Assembly (NCBI RefSeq): GCF_020144665.1
Contig: NZ_JAAHBQ010000009.1
Span: 1 to 64,000, forward strand
Source: Oscillatoria salina IIICB1
Lineage (GTDB): Bacteria > Cyanobacteriota > Cyanobacteriia > Cyanobacteriales > SIO1D9
Length of the DNA stretch: 64,000 nt
Direction: 5' to 3'
The notes under the pieces were generated by a model. That model was given only the letters and a program-made list of their open reading frames with translations. It was not told the origin of the DNA and made no database searches. Every line of letters starts with the position of its first letter. Within the stretch, counting starts at the first letter, position 1. Position numbers and translations under genes: made by a program. Positions 27,573 through 35,107 of the stretch are shown here, piece after piece.

Positions 27573-27792
27573 TTACCAAAATTTGTTTAAATTTAAGACA
27601 AATCCGGGCAAAACATCTTCATCAGACACCGTATTTGGTGATTCTAAAACTTCTACATTTCCCTCGGAATGATAGATTTCTACTCGTTTTTAAATTGGGT
27701 CAATTAACCAACACAAACGAGTACTGTTGTCAAGATATTCTTGCATTTTTTCTCGAAGTTTTTTCTATCGGTGCTTGAGCGTAATTCAACTA
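27573..27792 (-). pseudogene. Degenerate Uma2 remnant (frameshift and internal stop)
   Basis: On the - strand this segment reads as the C-terminal half of an Uma2 protein: LVELRSSTDR, then after a one-base shift KLREKMQEYLDNSTRL, CWLIDPI, a TAA stop, then KRVEIYHSEGNVEVLESP and DEDVLPGFVLNLNKFW ending in TAA at 27573-27575. The N-terminal half is missing. It reads directly into the uvrB terminator region. The frame-shift plus in-frame stop shows that it is not functional. Confidence 0.8.
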
Positions 27793-27820
27793 ACAAAAGC
27801 CTAGAAAATATTTCTAGGCT
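27793..27820 (-). terminator. uvrB terminator
   Basis: A 10-bp perfect stem (AGCCTAGAAA at 27798-27807, TTTCTAGGCT at 27811-27820) with a 3-base loop is followed, reading the - strand, by TTTTGTTA. It lies six bases after the uvrB stop. Confidence 0.85.
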
Positions 27821-27826
27821 GGAGTA

Positions 27827-29824
27827 TTAACGACCGAGTAATCTTTCGCGAAGATGTTTAATACGATCGCGGAATTTTGCTGCTTCTTCAAACTCTAAGT
27901 TTTTGGCTGCGCTTTTCATTTGTTCTTCCAATTGCTCGATTAATTCGGGGATTTTTTCTAAGGGTAAATCCTCAGATTGTTCGTAAATTTTCTCTAATTC
28001 TTGACTATTCAAACGGCGCGAAATATCCAAAAAGGAAAGAATAGCATTGCGCGATTGTTTAACGATTGGTTGCGGAGTAATATTATGTGTTTTATTGTAT
28101 GCTAGTTGAATTCCGCGACGGCGATCGGTTTCATCGATCGCCTTAATCATACTATCAGTTAAATTATCTGCATAGAGGATAGCTTGTCCGCGCACGTGAC
28201 GCGCAGCCCTACCAATAGTTTGAATCAGCGATCGCTCCGCGCGCAAGAAACCTTCCTTATCTGCGTCTAAAATGGCTACGAGAGATACTTCTGGCAAGTC
28301 TAAGCCTTCTCGTAATAAGTTTACACCAATTAAAACGTCGAAATCTCCTTCTCGTAAAGCCTGCAAAATCTCAATTCTTTCAATAGAATTAATTTCTGAA
28401 TGTAAATACCTTACCCGAATTGCTCTTTCTTGCAAATATTCAGTTAAATCTTCCGCCATACGTTTCGTTAAAGTAGTAACTAAGACTCTTTCTTTGCGTG
28501 ATACTCTTACGTTAATTTCGCCTAACAAATCGTCAATTTGACCCTCCGTAGGACGGACAAAAATTTCCGGATCGACTACACCAGTAGGACGAATAATTTG
28601 TTCGATGACTTGTTCCTGAGATTGTTCGATTTCCCAGCTTCCTGGTGTAGCTGAAACAAAGATACATTGATTTACTTTTGCCCAAAATTCTTCCGCTTTT
28701 AAAGGACGATTGTCAGCAGCCGAAGGAAGACGAAAACCATGTTCGATTAAGACTTGTTTGCGGGCGCGATCGCCGTTGTACATTCCTCTGATTTGCGGTA
28801 CGCTAACGTGAGACTCATCAACGACTAATAGCCAATCTGGGGGAAAATAGTCGATTAAACATTCTGGAGGTTCCCCTGGTTTACGCCCTGCAAGGTGACG
28901 AGAATAGTTTTCCACACCGTTACAATAACCTACTTCTTGCAAAAGTTCTAAATCGTAACGAGTGCGTTGTGCTAATCTTTGGGCTTCTAAAAGTTTATTT
29001 GCTTCTCTTAATTCTGCTAACCTTATTTCTAATTCCTCAGCAATTTCTTGACAAGCCATTTCTAAACGTTCGTCGGGAGTAACAAAGTGACGCGCTGGAT
29101 AAATACTCACATTATCTGTACTTTGTAAAATTTCTCCAGTTACCGGATCGACGTAGCGAATTGCCTCAATTTCATCGCCAAAAAATTCCACCCGAATAAT
29201 CCGATCTTCGTAAGCGGGGACAATTTCCAAAACATCGCCTTTGAGTCGAAAACGCCCGCGACTCAAATCTAAATCGTTGCGCGAATATTGTACCGATACC
29301 AAATCGCGCAACAGTTGACGCTGATCTAATTCTGCACCTAATTTAATCGGAATCGCCGCTTTGAGATATTCCGCAGGGATTCCCAAACCATAGATACAAC
29401 TAATCGAAGCTACCACAATCGTATCCCGACGTTCAAACAGCGATCGCGTTGCGGAGTGACGCAGCATATCGATTTCATCGTTAATCGAGGCTGTTTTCTC
29501 GATATAAGTGTCAGTAACGGGAATATAAGCCTCCGGCTGGTAATAGTCGTAATAGCTGATAAAATATTCCACCGCATTGTGAGGAAAGAAATCCCGTAAC
29601 TCGTTACACAACTGGGCTGCAAGAGTTTTGTTATGCGCCAAAACCAGCGTCGGTTTGCCAATTTTCTCAATTACCGCCGCGATCGAAAAGGTTTTTCCGG
29701 TTCCCGTCGCCCCTAAGAGGGTTTGAAAGCGGTTTCCTGCTTGTAAAGAGGTTGTCAGTTGCGCGATCGCCTGGGGTTGATCGCCTGTAGGTTGAAATGG
29801 TGCTTGAAGCTGAAATTCACTCAT
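27827..29824 (-). CDS. uvrB: Excinuclease ABC subunit B
   Basis: This 665-residue UvrB is full length. It verifies DNA damage in nucleotide excision repair together with UvrA and recruits UvrC. Visible features are Walker [10 protein letters not shown], the beta-hairpin region [12 protein letters not shown], the DESHV helicase motif, the [23 protein letters not shown] helicase block (described in outline), QTIGRAARH, and the C-terminal UVR coiled coil ([15 protein letters not shown]). It is monocistronic with its own terminator and is divergent from the GNRP-repeat gene. Confidence 0.98.
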   Translation of the reverse strand: MSEFQLQAPFQPTGDQPQAIAQLTTSLQAGNRFQTLLGATGTGKTFSIAAVIEKIGKPTLVLAHNKTLAAQLCNELRDFFPHNAVEYFISYYDYYQPEAYIPVTDTYIEKTASINDEIDMLRHSATRSLFERRDTIVVASISCIYGLGIPAEYLKAAIPIKLGAELDQRQLLRDLVSVQYSRNDLDLSRGRFRLKGDVLEIVPAYEDRIIRVEFFGDEIEAIRYVDPVTGEILQSTDNVSIYPARHFVTPDERLEMACQEIAEELEIRLAELREANKLLEAQRLAQRTRYDLELLQEVGYCNGVENYSRHLAGRKPGEPPECLIDYFPPDWLLVVDESHVSVPQIRGMYNGDRARKQVLIEHGFRLPSAADNRPLKAEEFWAKVNQCIFVSATPGSWEIEQSQEQVIEQIIRPTGVVDPEIFVRPTEGQIDDLLGEINVRVSRKERVLVTTLTKRMAEDLTEYLQERAIRVRYLHSEINSIERIEILQALREGDFDVLIGVNLLREGLDLPEVSLVAILDADKEGFLRAERSLIQTIGRAARHVRGQAILYADNLTDSMIKAIDETDRRRGIQLAYNKTHNITPQPIVKQSRNAILSFLDISRRLNSQELEKIYEQSEDLPLEKIPELIEQLEEQMKSAAKNLEFEEAAKFRDRIKHLRERLLGR

Positions 29825-29912
29825 ACAACTTAATATAGCTATTTTTTTTGATTATGCTTGCTAATTTTTCCTTTGTGATTCTTAAAGTAATTGTATATTT
29901 TTTCCTGGTAAC

Positions 29913-29941
29913 TTGAAGATATTTGTAGTAGCTGTGATAAT
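29913..29941 (+). promoter_or_regulatory. Candidate promoter of the GNRP-repeat gene
   Basis: TTGAAG at 29913-29918 and GATAAT at 29936-29941 are separated by 17 bases, a good sigma70-type match. The predicted leader is about 55 bases before the ATG at 30003. Confidence 0.45.
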
Positions 29942-30002
29942 ATTAAAAAAAAATAAAACCCTTAATTAGGTAAACCAATTTACAATTGTCAGGTATCTAA
30001 CT

Positions 30003-30419
30003 ATGACTGTCAGCAACTCAAATAAAGAAAAGGCTATAGCAAAAACGACGCGTAGCAAAAAGAATGATAACGGTAAGCAAGAAAGTCAAGTAACAGTCGA
30101 TCAAGTACAAGATTTAATGGACAACCAAGATGGCGAAGCACTCAACATTCAAGTTAGAGATTCTGCAAGTCAATTAGCTTTAAGTCGCCCCGTTACTCCC
30201 GGTAAACTACAAGTAGCTGAAACCTTTACTGAGATGGGAGGAAATCGTCCTGTTTTCTCAAGTGGAATGAAAATTGCTGGAACAATTAATGCTTCAGGAA
30301 ATCGCCCCATAGCTGCTTCTACACTTAAAGTCAGCGAGACTTATCAATTAATGGGAAATCGTCCCATTGCATCTAACGAAATTGACGATCCCGATACCCT
30401 CATGGGTTATATCGACTAA
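30003..30419 (+). CDS. Small GNRP-repeat protein of unknown function
   Basis: This is a 138-residue hydrophilic protein. The first 45 residues are basic and low in complexity. Residues about 60-138 comprise roughly four units of 19-20 residues built on (N/S)RP(V/I)-x-S-x-LKV-x-ET-x-MG: SRPVTPGKLQVAETFTEMGG, NRPVFSSGMKIAGT, NRPIAASTLKVSETYQLMG and NRPIASNEI. There is no signal peptide or membrane span. I have seen similar GNRP proteins only in cyanobacteria but know of no function. It is monocistronic with its own terminator. Confidence 0.75.
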   Translation: MTVSNSNKEKAIAKTTRSKKNDNGKQESQVTVDQVQDLMDNQDGEALNIQVRDSASQLALSRPVTPGKLQVAETFTEMGGNRPVFSSGMKIAGTINASGNRPIAASTLKVSETYQLMGNRPIASNEIDDPDTLMGYID

Positions 30420-30444
30420 TATTATCAACCGAGTTTGCTTTTCT

Positions 30445-30476
30445 CCCTCCGCCTCAAGACGGAGGGTTATTTATCA
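30445..30476 (+). terminator. Terminator of the GNRP-repeat gene
   Basis: A GC-rich 7-bp stem (CCCTCCG at 30445-30451, CGGAGGG at 30460-30466) with an 8-base loop is followed by TTATTTATC. It lies 26 bases after the stop. Confidence 0.75.
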
Positions 30477-30677
30477 TTAACTAATCGACAATTTTCTGCC
30501 AAACTTCTCGGAAGAAAAACTAACTTACTTAACTAAACCTCACTCCAATTAGGTATGACTTCAGGCGGAAGATATTCAGAGAAATAATTTGTTAACTTGA
30601 TCGCAGAACAAAAACACAGATGGATAAATTAAATCCGTCGCATAAAATCGCTTTTATTGTTATCTAAGGAGCATAAC

Positions 30678-30866
30678 ATGAGTACCGAAGACAGAGCAAA
30701 AGCAACAGCCAAAAATATCGAAGGTAAAGCTCAAGCTGCCATGGGAGAAGTAACTGGCGATCCTGAAGATAAAGCAGCAGGTAAAGCCAAGCAAGCTGAA
30801 GCTAAAGCTCAACACGCGAAAGAAGATGTGAAAGATAAAGCTAAACAAATGGTTGATAATGCCTAA
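30678..30866 (+). CDS. CsbD family stress-response-like protein
   Basis: This 62-residue, highly charged, Ala/Lys/Glu-rich protein matches the CsbD family, with NIEGKAQAAMGEVTGDPEDK and repeated KAKQAEAKAQ segments forming long helices. An AAGGAG ribosome-binding site sits 8 bases ahead of the ATG at 30678; an upstream in-frame TTG is not needed. CsbD of Bacillus is a general-stress protein, but the biochemical function is unknown. A bidirectional terminator lies directly downstream. Confidence 0.9.
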   Translation: MSTEDRAKATAKNIEGKAQAAMGEVTGDPEDKAAGKAKQAEAKAQHAKEDVKDKAKQMVDNA

Positions 30867-30883
30867 GCATTTTAGTAAGTAAA

Positions 30884-30923
30884 AAATAGGTCTGGTTAGC
30901 AATAATTTACTCCAGACCTATTT
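30884..30923. terminator. Bidirectional terminator between csbD-like gene and rhomboid
   Basis: A 12-bp perfect stem (AAATAGGTCTGG at 30884-30895 with CCAGACCTATTT at 30912-30923) and a 16-base loop are flanked by T-rich DNA in the + direction and by A-rich DNA that gives T's in the - direction. It sits between two convergent genes. Confidence 0.75.
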
Positions 30924-30968
30924 CTCTTATGGGGTGACAAGTGGGTGGAAACCAAGACTGATAAGGTG

Positions 30969-31676
30969 TTAACTGTTATCTTCTACTTGAGAAAATAAAC
31001 CCAATAACGGACCGAGAATGGCTCCAAATACGAAACCTCCTGCGTGCGCCCAATAAGCAACACCGCCTCCTTCCATACCAATATTAGCTGGTGCGTTCAG
31101 AGAGGCAATACCGTAAAAAGCTTGTTGGACAAACCAAAAGCCAAGAAAGAACACGGCAGGAATGCGGAATGTAGTGAGAAAAAAACCAAGGGGAACCAAA
31201 GTGAGAATTTGGGCTTTTGGAAAACGCAGTACATAAGCTCCCATTACTCCAGCGATCGCGCCACTAGCCCCTAGAGAAGGAATTTCTGACCCTGCTGAGA
31301 AAAACCACTGAGCTAAAGCTGCTAGCGCTCCACAAGCTAGGTAAAAAATTATAAACTTGATGTGACCGAGTTGGTCTTCTATGTTATTACCAAAAATCCA
31401 CAGAAATAACATATTTCCAGCAACGTGCAAAAAGCCGCCGTGGAGAAACTGAGAAGTAAACAACGTCAACCATTCTGGTACTGGCTGTCCGACATTAATT
31501 CCCTCTAGACTGGCAGTTAACTCTCTGGGAACCACAGCATAAAGGTGAAAAAACTGCTCCAACGCTGGCGGAGTTAACTGAAGCTCAAAAATAAATACCA
31601 CTATGTTAATAGCGATTAGGGCATAAGTTATATACGGGGTGATTCTCGTCGGATTATCGTCACGCAGGGGAACCAC
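30969..31676 (-). CDS. Rhomboid family intramembrane serine protease
   Basis: This 235-residue protein has six to seven membrane segments. The catalytic Ser lies in SLGASGAIAGVMGAY and the catalytic His in YWAHAGGFVFGAILG. The large N-terminal loop and the HGGFLHVAGNMLFLWIFG segment are typical of bacterial rhomboids. It cleaves membrane proteins within or near their transmembrane segments; substrates are unknown. The start is GTG at 31676. It lies downstream of petJ on the same strand, but a strong hairpin separates them. Confidence 0.93.
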   Translation of the reverse strand: MVPLRDDNPTRITPYITYALIAINIVVFIFELQLTPPALEQFFHLYAVVPRELTASLEGINVGQPVPEWLTLFTSQFLHGGFLHVAGNMLFLWIFGNNIEDQLGHIKFIIFYLACGALAALAQWFFSAGSEIPSLGASGAIAGVMGAYVLRFPKAQILTLVPLGFFLTTFRIPAVFFLGFWFVQQAFYGIASLNAPANIGMEGGGVAYWAHAGGFVFGAILGPLLGLFSQVEDNS

Positions 31677-31774
31677 AGTTATTTTTCCTCATCGATGGCA
31701 AAACTGCCAAAAAGATAACCTAATTTAGAGCTTCTTGTCTGCTTGCTGAGGGTAGATTTTTCCGTTTCGCCAAA

Positions 31775-31810
31775 TTAAACTACAAAAGTGACAAAACTTT
31801 TGTAGTTTAA
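31775..31810 (-). terminator. petJ terminator
   Basis: A perfect 15-bp stem (TTAAACTACAAAAGT at 31775-31789, its complement at 31796-31810) with a 6-base loop lies 39 bases after the petJ stop. The T-tract on the - strand is short (TTTAATTT). Confidence 0.75.
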
Positions 31811-31849
31811 CTGCTTTCTATCAAGAGCAAAGCGAAACTGAAAGAGCCT

Positions 31850-32185
31850 TTACCAGCCTTTTTCAGCTTGTTCGAGAACGTAGGTAGCTACATCTTCAAT
31901 TTGTTGGCTGTTCAAACGACCAAGAAAAGAAGGCATGGCAGATTTACCACGAGTAACTTGAGAGATAATTTTATCTAACGACGCCATACCATACTTTTCC
32001 AAGTCAGCCTTAGACAAAGTTTTTGAGGGGTTGACATAATTCTTTCCACCTGCATGACAAGACGCGCAGTTAGCAGCAAAAATTTTCGCTCCGTTTAAAG
32101 CATCGCCTTCTGCTAGGGCAGGGCTGCTAACGATAAAATTGAACAGCGCAATTGCTACTAGCAAGCTCAAAATCAACTTTCTCAA
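31850..32185 (-). CDS. petJ: Cytochrome c6 (c553)
   Basis: This is a soluble lumenal c-type cytochrome that carries electrons from cytochrome b6f to photosystem I or cytochrome oxidase. It has a signal peptide ([15 protein letters not shown], cleavage near ALA), the heme motif CASCH and the axial Met in SAMPSF, and ends [15 protein letters not shown]. An ATG at 32215 would add 10 polar residues. The TTG at 32185 has a GAGGAG site seven bases ahead and gives a standard signal peptide, so I prefer it. It lies in a run of lumenal redox genes with petE and psbV. It is often induced when copper is low. Confidence 0.93.
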   Translation of the reverse strand: MRKLILSLLVAIALFNFIVSSPALAEGDALNGAKIFAANCASCHAGGKNYVNPSKTLSKADLEKYGMASLDKIISQVTRGKSAMPSFLGRLNSQQIEDVATYVLEQAEKGW

Positions 32186-32256
32186 TTGTGTTCTCCTCTT
32201 TTGACAATAGGTCATAGTTAAATTTGTCGCAGATTATTTTCTCGAATAGGTTTACT

Positions 32257-32280
32257 AATGTCAAAAGACAAAATGTCAAA
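32257..32280. promoter_or_regulatory. Candidate operator upstream of petJ
   Basis: The dyad GACAAAATGTC (32267-32277) sits within two direct copies of AATGTCAAA (32257-32265 and 32272-32280), 72-95 bases ahead of the petJ TTG. BlaI/CopY-family operators contain an ACA/TGT dyad, and a BlaI-type protein (PetR) is known to switch petJ and petE in Synechocystis. The match is only by pattern. Confidence 0.3.
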
Positions 32281-32310
32281 CTTATATAAGGTAAGTATTT
32301 TCTTTTAAAA

Positions 32311-32342
32311 TCAAAAACACCCCTAGACATTCTAGGGGTGTT
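32311..32342 (-). terminator. Strong terminator hairpin between petE and petJ
   Basis: A perfect 12-bp stem (AACACCCCTAGA at 32316-32327, TCTAGGGGTGTT at 32331-32342, 3-base loop) is followed on the - strand by TTTGATTTT. It lies 312 bases past the petE stop, so it may end petE or a separate transcript in the gap. Confidence 0.8.
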
Positions 32343-32403
32343 ACGTGATAAAACTGGATTAAGTTTATGGGGAAGTAAACCAGACTTACTTACCGATAAT
32401 CTA

Positions 32404-32601
32404 CTACAGAGATTTTGCTTTTAAGGAGGCGATCGCCCAAACTGATTTTCCGAGAATGATTAAATTTGAGCGGTACTTTTTCTGCGTTGCCCGACGCAAA
32501 ATCACCTTGAGCCTGTCTATGTAGTTATAGCGATCGCTTGTCTGGAGAATTCCTCTAACCTTGTCGAGATTGACTCGAAGCTCACCAATAATTTTCGAGT
32601 C
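32404..32601 (-). other. Unassigned 65-codon open frame in the petE-petJ gap
   Basis: The - strand has an open stretch of 65 codons before a TAG at 32404-32406. The encoded peptide is basic and helix-like (NLDKVRGILQTSDRYNY, VILRRATQKKYRS, LGKSVWAIASLKAKSL) but has no ATG, GTG or TTG near its beginning, only an internal GTG. It could be a decayed gene, a gene with an ATT start, or chance. It lies between petE and the strong hairpin at 32311-32342. Confidence 0.25.
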
Positions 32602-32654
32602 CTAATGAGAGTTTTACTGCTCACTTTTTGCCCAATGTAGCAGCAAACGATCTC

Positions 32655-33062
32655 CTAATCGACAATAATTTTGCCTACCATACCAGCCCCACGGTGGGGT
32701 TGGCAATAGTAGGTATATTCTCCTTTCGGAGCATCTGCGGGGAAAGCTACTTTGTAGTCTTGACCGGGACTAAAGAGTAACTTATCTTGAGATAATTTCG
32801 CTGCTAATTCTCCGCCAGCAGGAGTTTTATCAAAGATAGCATTGTGAGGACCGAGCTTGTTCATCACAAAATCCACCGTGTCTCCTGGGTGGATAGTCAG
32901 AGTTTCAGGAACAAACTTCAATAATCCATTGTCAGCTCCCATTTTTACTGTATAAGTTTCGGCGGCGGCTGGTGCTACCGATAAGAAAAAGCTAACAGCG
33001 ACGAGTAAAACTGTAGACAAAACTAATGCCAGATTTTTCGGCAATTTAGCTGTAAACTGCAT
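32655..33062 (-). CDS. petE: Plastocyanin
   Basis: This 135-residue precursor of the lumenal blue-copper protein carries electrons from cytochrome b6f to photosystem I. The signal peptide ([20 protein letters not shown]) ends at APAAA before ETYTVKMG. Copper ligands are visible: His in GPHNAIFD, and Cys, His and Met in [15 protein letters not shown]. The ATG at 33062 follows GGAGGA; an upstream in-frame Met at 33164 adds 34 residues with no role. It is adjacent to petJ, its functional substitute, and to psbV. Confidence 0.97.
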   Translation of the reverse strand: MQFTAKLPKNLALVLSTVLLVAVSFFLSVAPAAAETYTVKMGADNGLLKFVPETLTIHPGDTVDFVMNKLGPHNAIFDKTPAGGELAAKLSQDKLLFSPGQDYKVAFPADAPKGEYTYYCQPHRGAGMVGKIIVD

Positions 33063-33096
33063 ATTTTCCTCCGAAGAGTTTTTGACTTTCTTTAGT

Positions 33097-33125
33097 ATCT
33101 TATCTTGAAGGTATACCCCACTCAA
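33097..33125 (-). promoter_or_regulatory. Candidate petE promoter
   Basis: On the - strand, TTGAGT (33120-33125) and TAAGAT (33097-33102) are spaced by 17 bases, and the leader to the ATG is about 30 bases. The position excludes the longer reading frame start at 33164. Confidence 0.5.
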
Positions 33126-33194
33126 GTTAGAAATTTCTAGTTCGGGTTCGGTTTGCCGCATCAATTTTGATTAAAGTATTAATCTGCATAAAGA

Positions 33195-33245
33195 TGGCGG
33201 ATGGTAGTGATAGGTGCCGACACCTAGTTACTCTTCCATCCGCCA
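33195..33245 (-). terminator. psbV terminator hairpin
   Basis: A 10-bp outer stem (TGGCGGATGG at 33195-33204, CCATCCGCCA at 33236-33245) encloses a 6-bp inner stem (TAGGTG/CACCTA around CCGA, 33211-33226). TCTTTAT follows on the - strand. It lies about 75 bases after psbV and before the petE promoter. Confidence 0.7.
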
Positions 33246-33321
33246 AGCTTGTTGGTGCGGTAATTAGTTCCTCAACTATCGAGCAAGTAACCGCTTGGTA
33301 GTTAACTCCGAAAAAACTAGC

Positions 33322-33813
33322 TTAGTTATAAACTTTACCTCCTCCCCACTTGACACCTTGAATCTTCGGCTGAATCAGAATATGACCAGCAATTTCTTTA
33401 AGGTCTTCTTGAGTAAGATTTCTCATCTCTGTCCAAATATCAGACCTTTCTTTATTCGGGTGTAACTCGGTGAGGTCAACTTCGCCATCGTAGCTGGTAG
33501 GGTGGATTAAGTAGTCTACCAAGGTGGTGAGATTATCCCGTGGGGGTTCTGCACCAGCTAAACTATCAGCAGCGAGAGTAATATTAGGGTTAGTTTTGGT
33601 TCTGCCTGCGGCGTGGCATTTAGCGCAGGTATCATTAAATAGCCTTCTGCCTCGGTCAAGTTGTTTAGTGCTTAAAACAACCGTGTCGCCTTTGTCATTT
33701 AGGGGTACAGTGCGGACTTCCTCACTTAGTTCGTAAGCGGCTGCACTGCCGATAGGTAATTGAAGGGCGAAAAATAGAGTAGCTATAGCAACCCAGATGA
33801 ATCGCTTCAGCAT
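33322..33813 (-). CDS. psbV: Cytochrome c550, photosystem II extrinsic protein
   Basis: This 163-residue precursor encodes the lumenal PSII extrinsic cytochrome that stabilises the manganese cluster and its chloride/calcium sites. After a signal peptide ending at GSAAA comes the mature YELSEEVRTVPL. Heme is attached at CAKCH, and the second axial His is most likely in ELHPNKERSDIW. The C-terminus ends WGGGKVYN, where many orthologs end in YY or YF. The ATG at 33813 has GAGGAG just upstream; the Met ten codons earlier is less likely. It is the first gene of the petJ-petE-psbV run in - strand order. Confidence 0.96.
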   Translation of the reverse strand: MLKRFIWVAIATLFFALQLPIGSAAAYELSEEVRTVPLNDKGDTVVLSTKQLDRGRRLFNDTCAKCHAAGRTKTNPNITLAADSLAGAEPPRDNLTTLVDYLIHPTSYDGEVDLTELHPNKERSDIWTEMRNLTQEDLKEIAGHILIQPKIQGVKWGGGKVYN

Positions 33814-33885
33814 AGTTCTCCTCAAAAAGTTGATTTTTTTCATTAGGTTTTTTCAACACAGCAGTAACTAAATCAATTCGCTGCT

Positions 33886-33918
33886 GATATCTAATGTGTT
33901 TGAGTCACTCTAGATATC
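33886..33918. repeat. Inverted repeat upstream of psbV
   Basis: GATATCTA (33886-33893) and TAGATATC (33911-33918) form an 8-bp dyad with 17 bases between, 73-105 bases ahead of the psbV start. It may be an operator or a weak hairpin. There is no T-tract to make it a terminator. Confidence 0.35.
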
Positions 33919-33964
33919 GTTAAAGGTAAAAACACTTGGGTTGTTTTTTTGGTTGCTAACCTGT

Positions 33965-34156
33965 CTAGTCCTCCTGTTGCGAGCTTGGTTTTTGAGACAA
34001 AATTTGAGAAATAATTGCTTTAGCATCCTCCAACGCAAGATTGGTCTGTCGATCTTTATAAGCAATTCCCAATTGGTCGCACAGATGGAACACTTGCTCC
34101 ACCGAAAGGTTATATTCTGCGGCAATTTCCGCAATTGACAGGTCTGCAAAGCCCAT
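33965..34156 (-). CDS. Small IF2_N-like helix-turn-helix protein
   Basis: This 63-residue protein has the pattern SIAEIAAEYNLSVEQVFHLCDQLGIAYK followed by LALEDAKAIISQILSQ, described here in outline. The first half resembles the IF2_N/winged-helix module found at the N-terminus of translation initiation factor IF-2, and similar stand-alone cyanobacterial proteins are sometimes annotated as initiation factor fragments. Stop TAG and start ATG are clear, and no strong ribosome-binding site is seen near the start. It precedes psbV on the - strand. Function is unknown. Confidence 0.7.
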   Translation of the reverse strand: MGFADLSIAEIAAEYNLSVEQVFHLCDQLGIAYKDRQTNLALEDAKAIISQILSQKPSSQQED

Positions 34157-34306
34157 AACGATAATTTGGCAGCGAATATCAAGTTGTTCTCCTTAAATAT
34201 CATGCCATTCAACATACCCCTTTCCAAGTAGGTTAGGAAAGGAGTAGGAGATTGGGACCCTTGAACCCTTGGATTGGTAACTGGTAAATGCGCTTACGTG
34301 CTCAAG

Positions 34307-35107
34307 TTACGGGCGACAGATTGATAAGATTGAGTGGAGTTTAACTACGTTACCGATAACAGCGATCGCTGGAGCCTCAAAGTTGGTTTGTTCTACTTGC
34401 TCGACGATCGTTTCTAATGTACCAATTAGTTCTTCTTGGTCGGAGCGAGTTCCCCAGCGAATTAAAGCGATGGGAGTTGATTTACTTAAGCCTGCTGCTG
34501 CTAGTTGAACCACAATATTGGGCAAATTATGGACTCCCATATAAACTACGATCGTTTCTGCACTTTGGGCGATCGCACTCCAGTTTACTCGCGGTCGATA
34601 TTTTCCTCTAGCTTCATGTCCGGTGACAAAGACGACTGAAGAACTATAACTTCGATGGGTGACGGGAATTCCGGCGTAAGCTGGTGCGGCGATACCGGAA
34701 GTTATTCCTGGTACCACTTCTACTGGTACTCCGGCTGCGATTAAATCTTCCATTTCTTCTCCACCGCGACCAAAAACAAAGGGGTCTCCGCCTTTGAGTC
34801 GAACGACGATCGCGTTTGTTTGCGCTTTTTCAATTAATAATTCTGTTGTTTGGGACTGTAACTTAGAATGTCGTCCCCGACGTTTACCCGCGTTAATTTG
34901 CTCGGCTTGGGGGTTGATGGTAGCTAAAATTTGGGGACTGACTAAGGCGTCATAAATCACTACATCGGCACATTCAAGCAGAGTTTTGCCTTTGATTGTC
35001 ATTAGTCCGGGATCTCCTGGACCTGCACCCACGAGATATACTTTGCCTACCGATCGCTGCTGTTGTGTTTTCACTGGAATTGTCACTAAATCTCCCCGAT
35101 CGTTCAT
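34307..35107 (-). CDS. cobA: Uroporphyrinogen-III C-methyltransferase
   Basis: This 266-residue SUMT uses S-adenosylmethionine to methylate uroporphyrinogen III to precorrin-2, for siroheme and cobalamin. The motifs are VYLVGAGPGDPGLMTIKG, the VRLKGGDPFVFGRGGEE block (described in part), VVPGITSGIAAPAYAGIPVTHR and VVYMGVHNL. Its start overlaps the stop of the sirohydrochlorin chelatase gene by four bases (ATGA), so the pair is translationally coupled. The precorrin-2 dehydrogenase is not in the window. Confidence 0.95.
   Translation of the reverse strand: MNDRGDLVTIPVKTQQQRSVGKVYLVGAGPGDPGLMTIKGKTLLECADVVIYDALVSPQILATINPQAEQINAGKRRGRHSKLQSQTTELLIEKAQTNAIVVRLKGGDPFVFGRGGEEMEDLIAAGVPVEVVPGITSGIAAPAYAGIPVTHRSYSSSVVFVTGHEARGKYRPRVNWSAIAQSAETIVVYMGVHNLPNIVVQLAAAGLSKSTPIALIRWGTRSDQEELIGTLETIVEQVEQTNFEAPAIAVIGNVVKLHSILSICRP

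Noticed and set aside
33910-34227. 105-codon - strand frame overlapping the small IF2_N-like gene
   Set aside because: The frame encodes no conserved pattern, while the other frame has a clear family-like protein. A good AGGAG site lies near its TTG, but the amino-acid sequence looks random.
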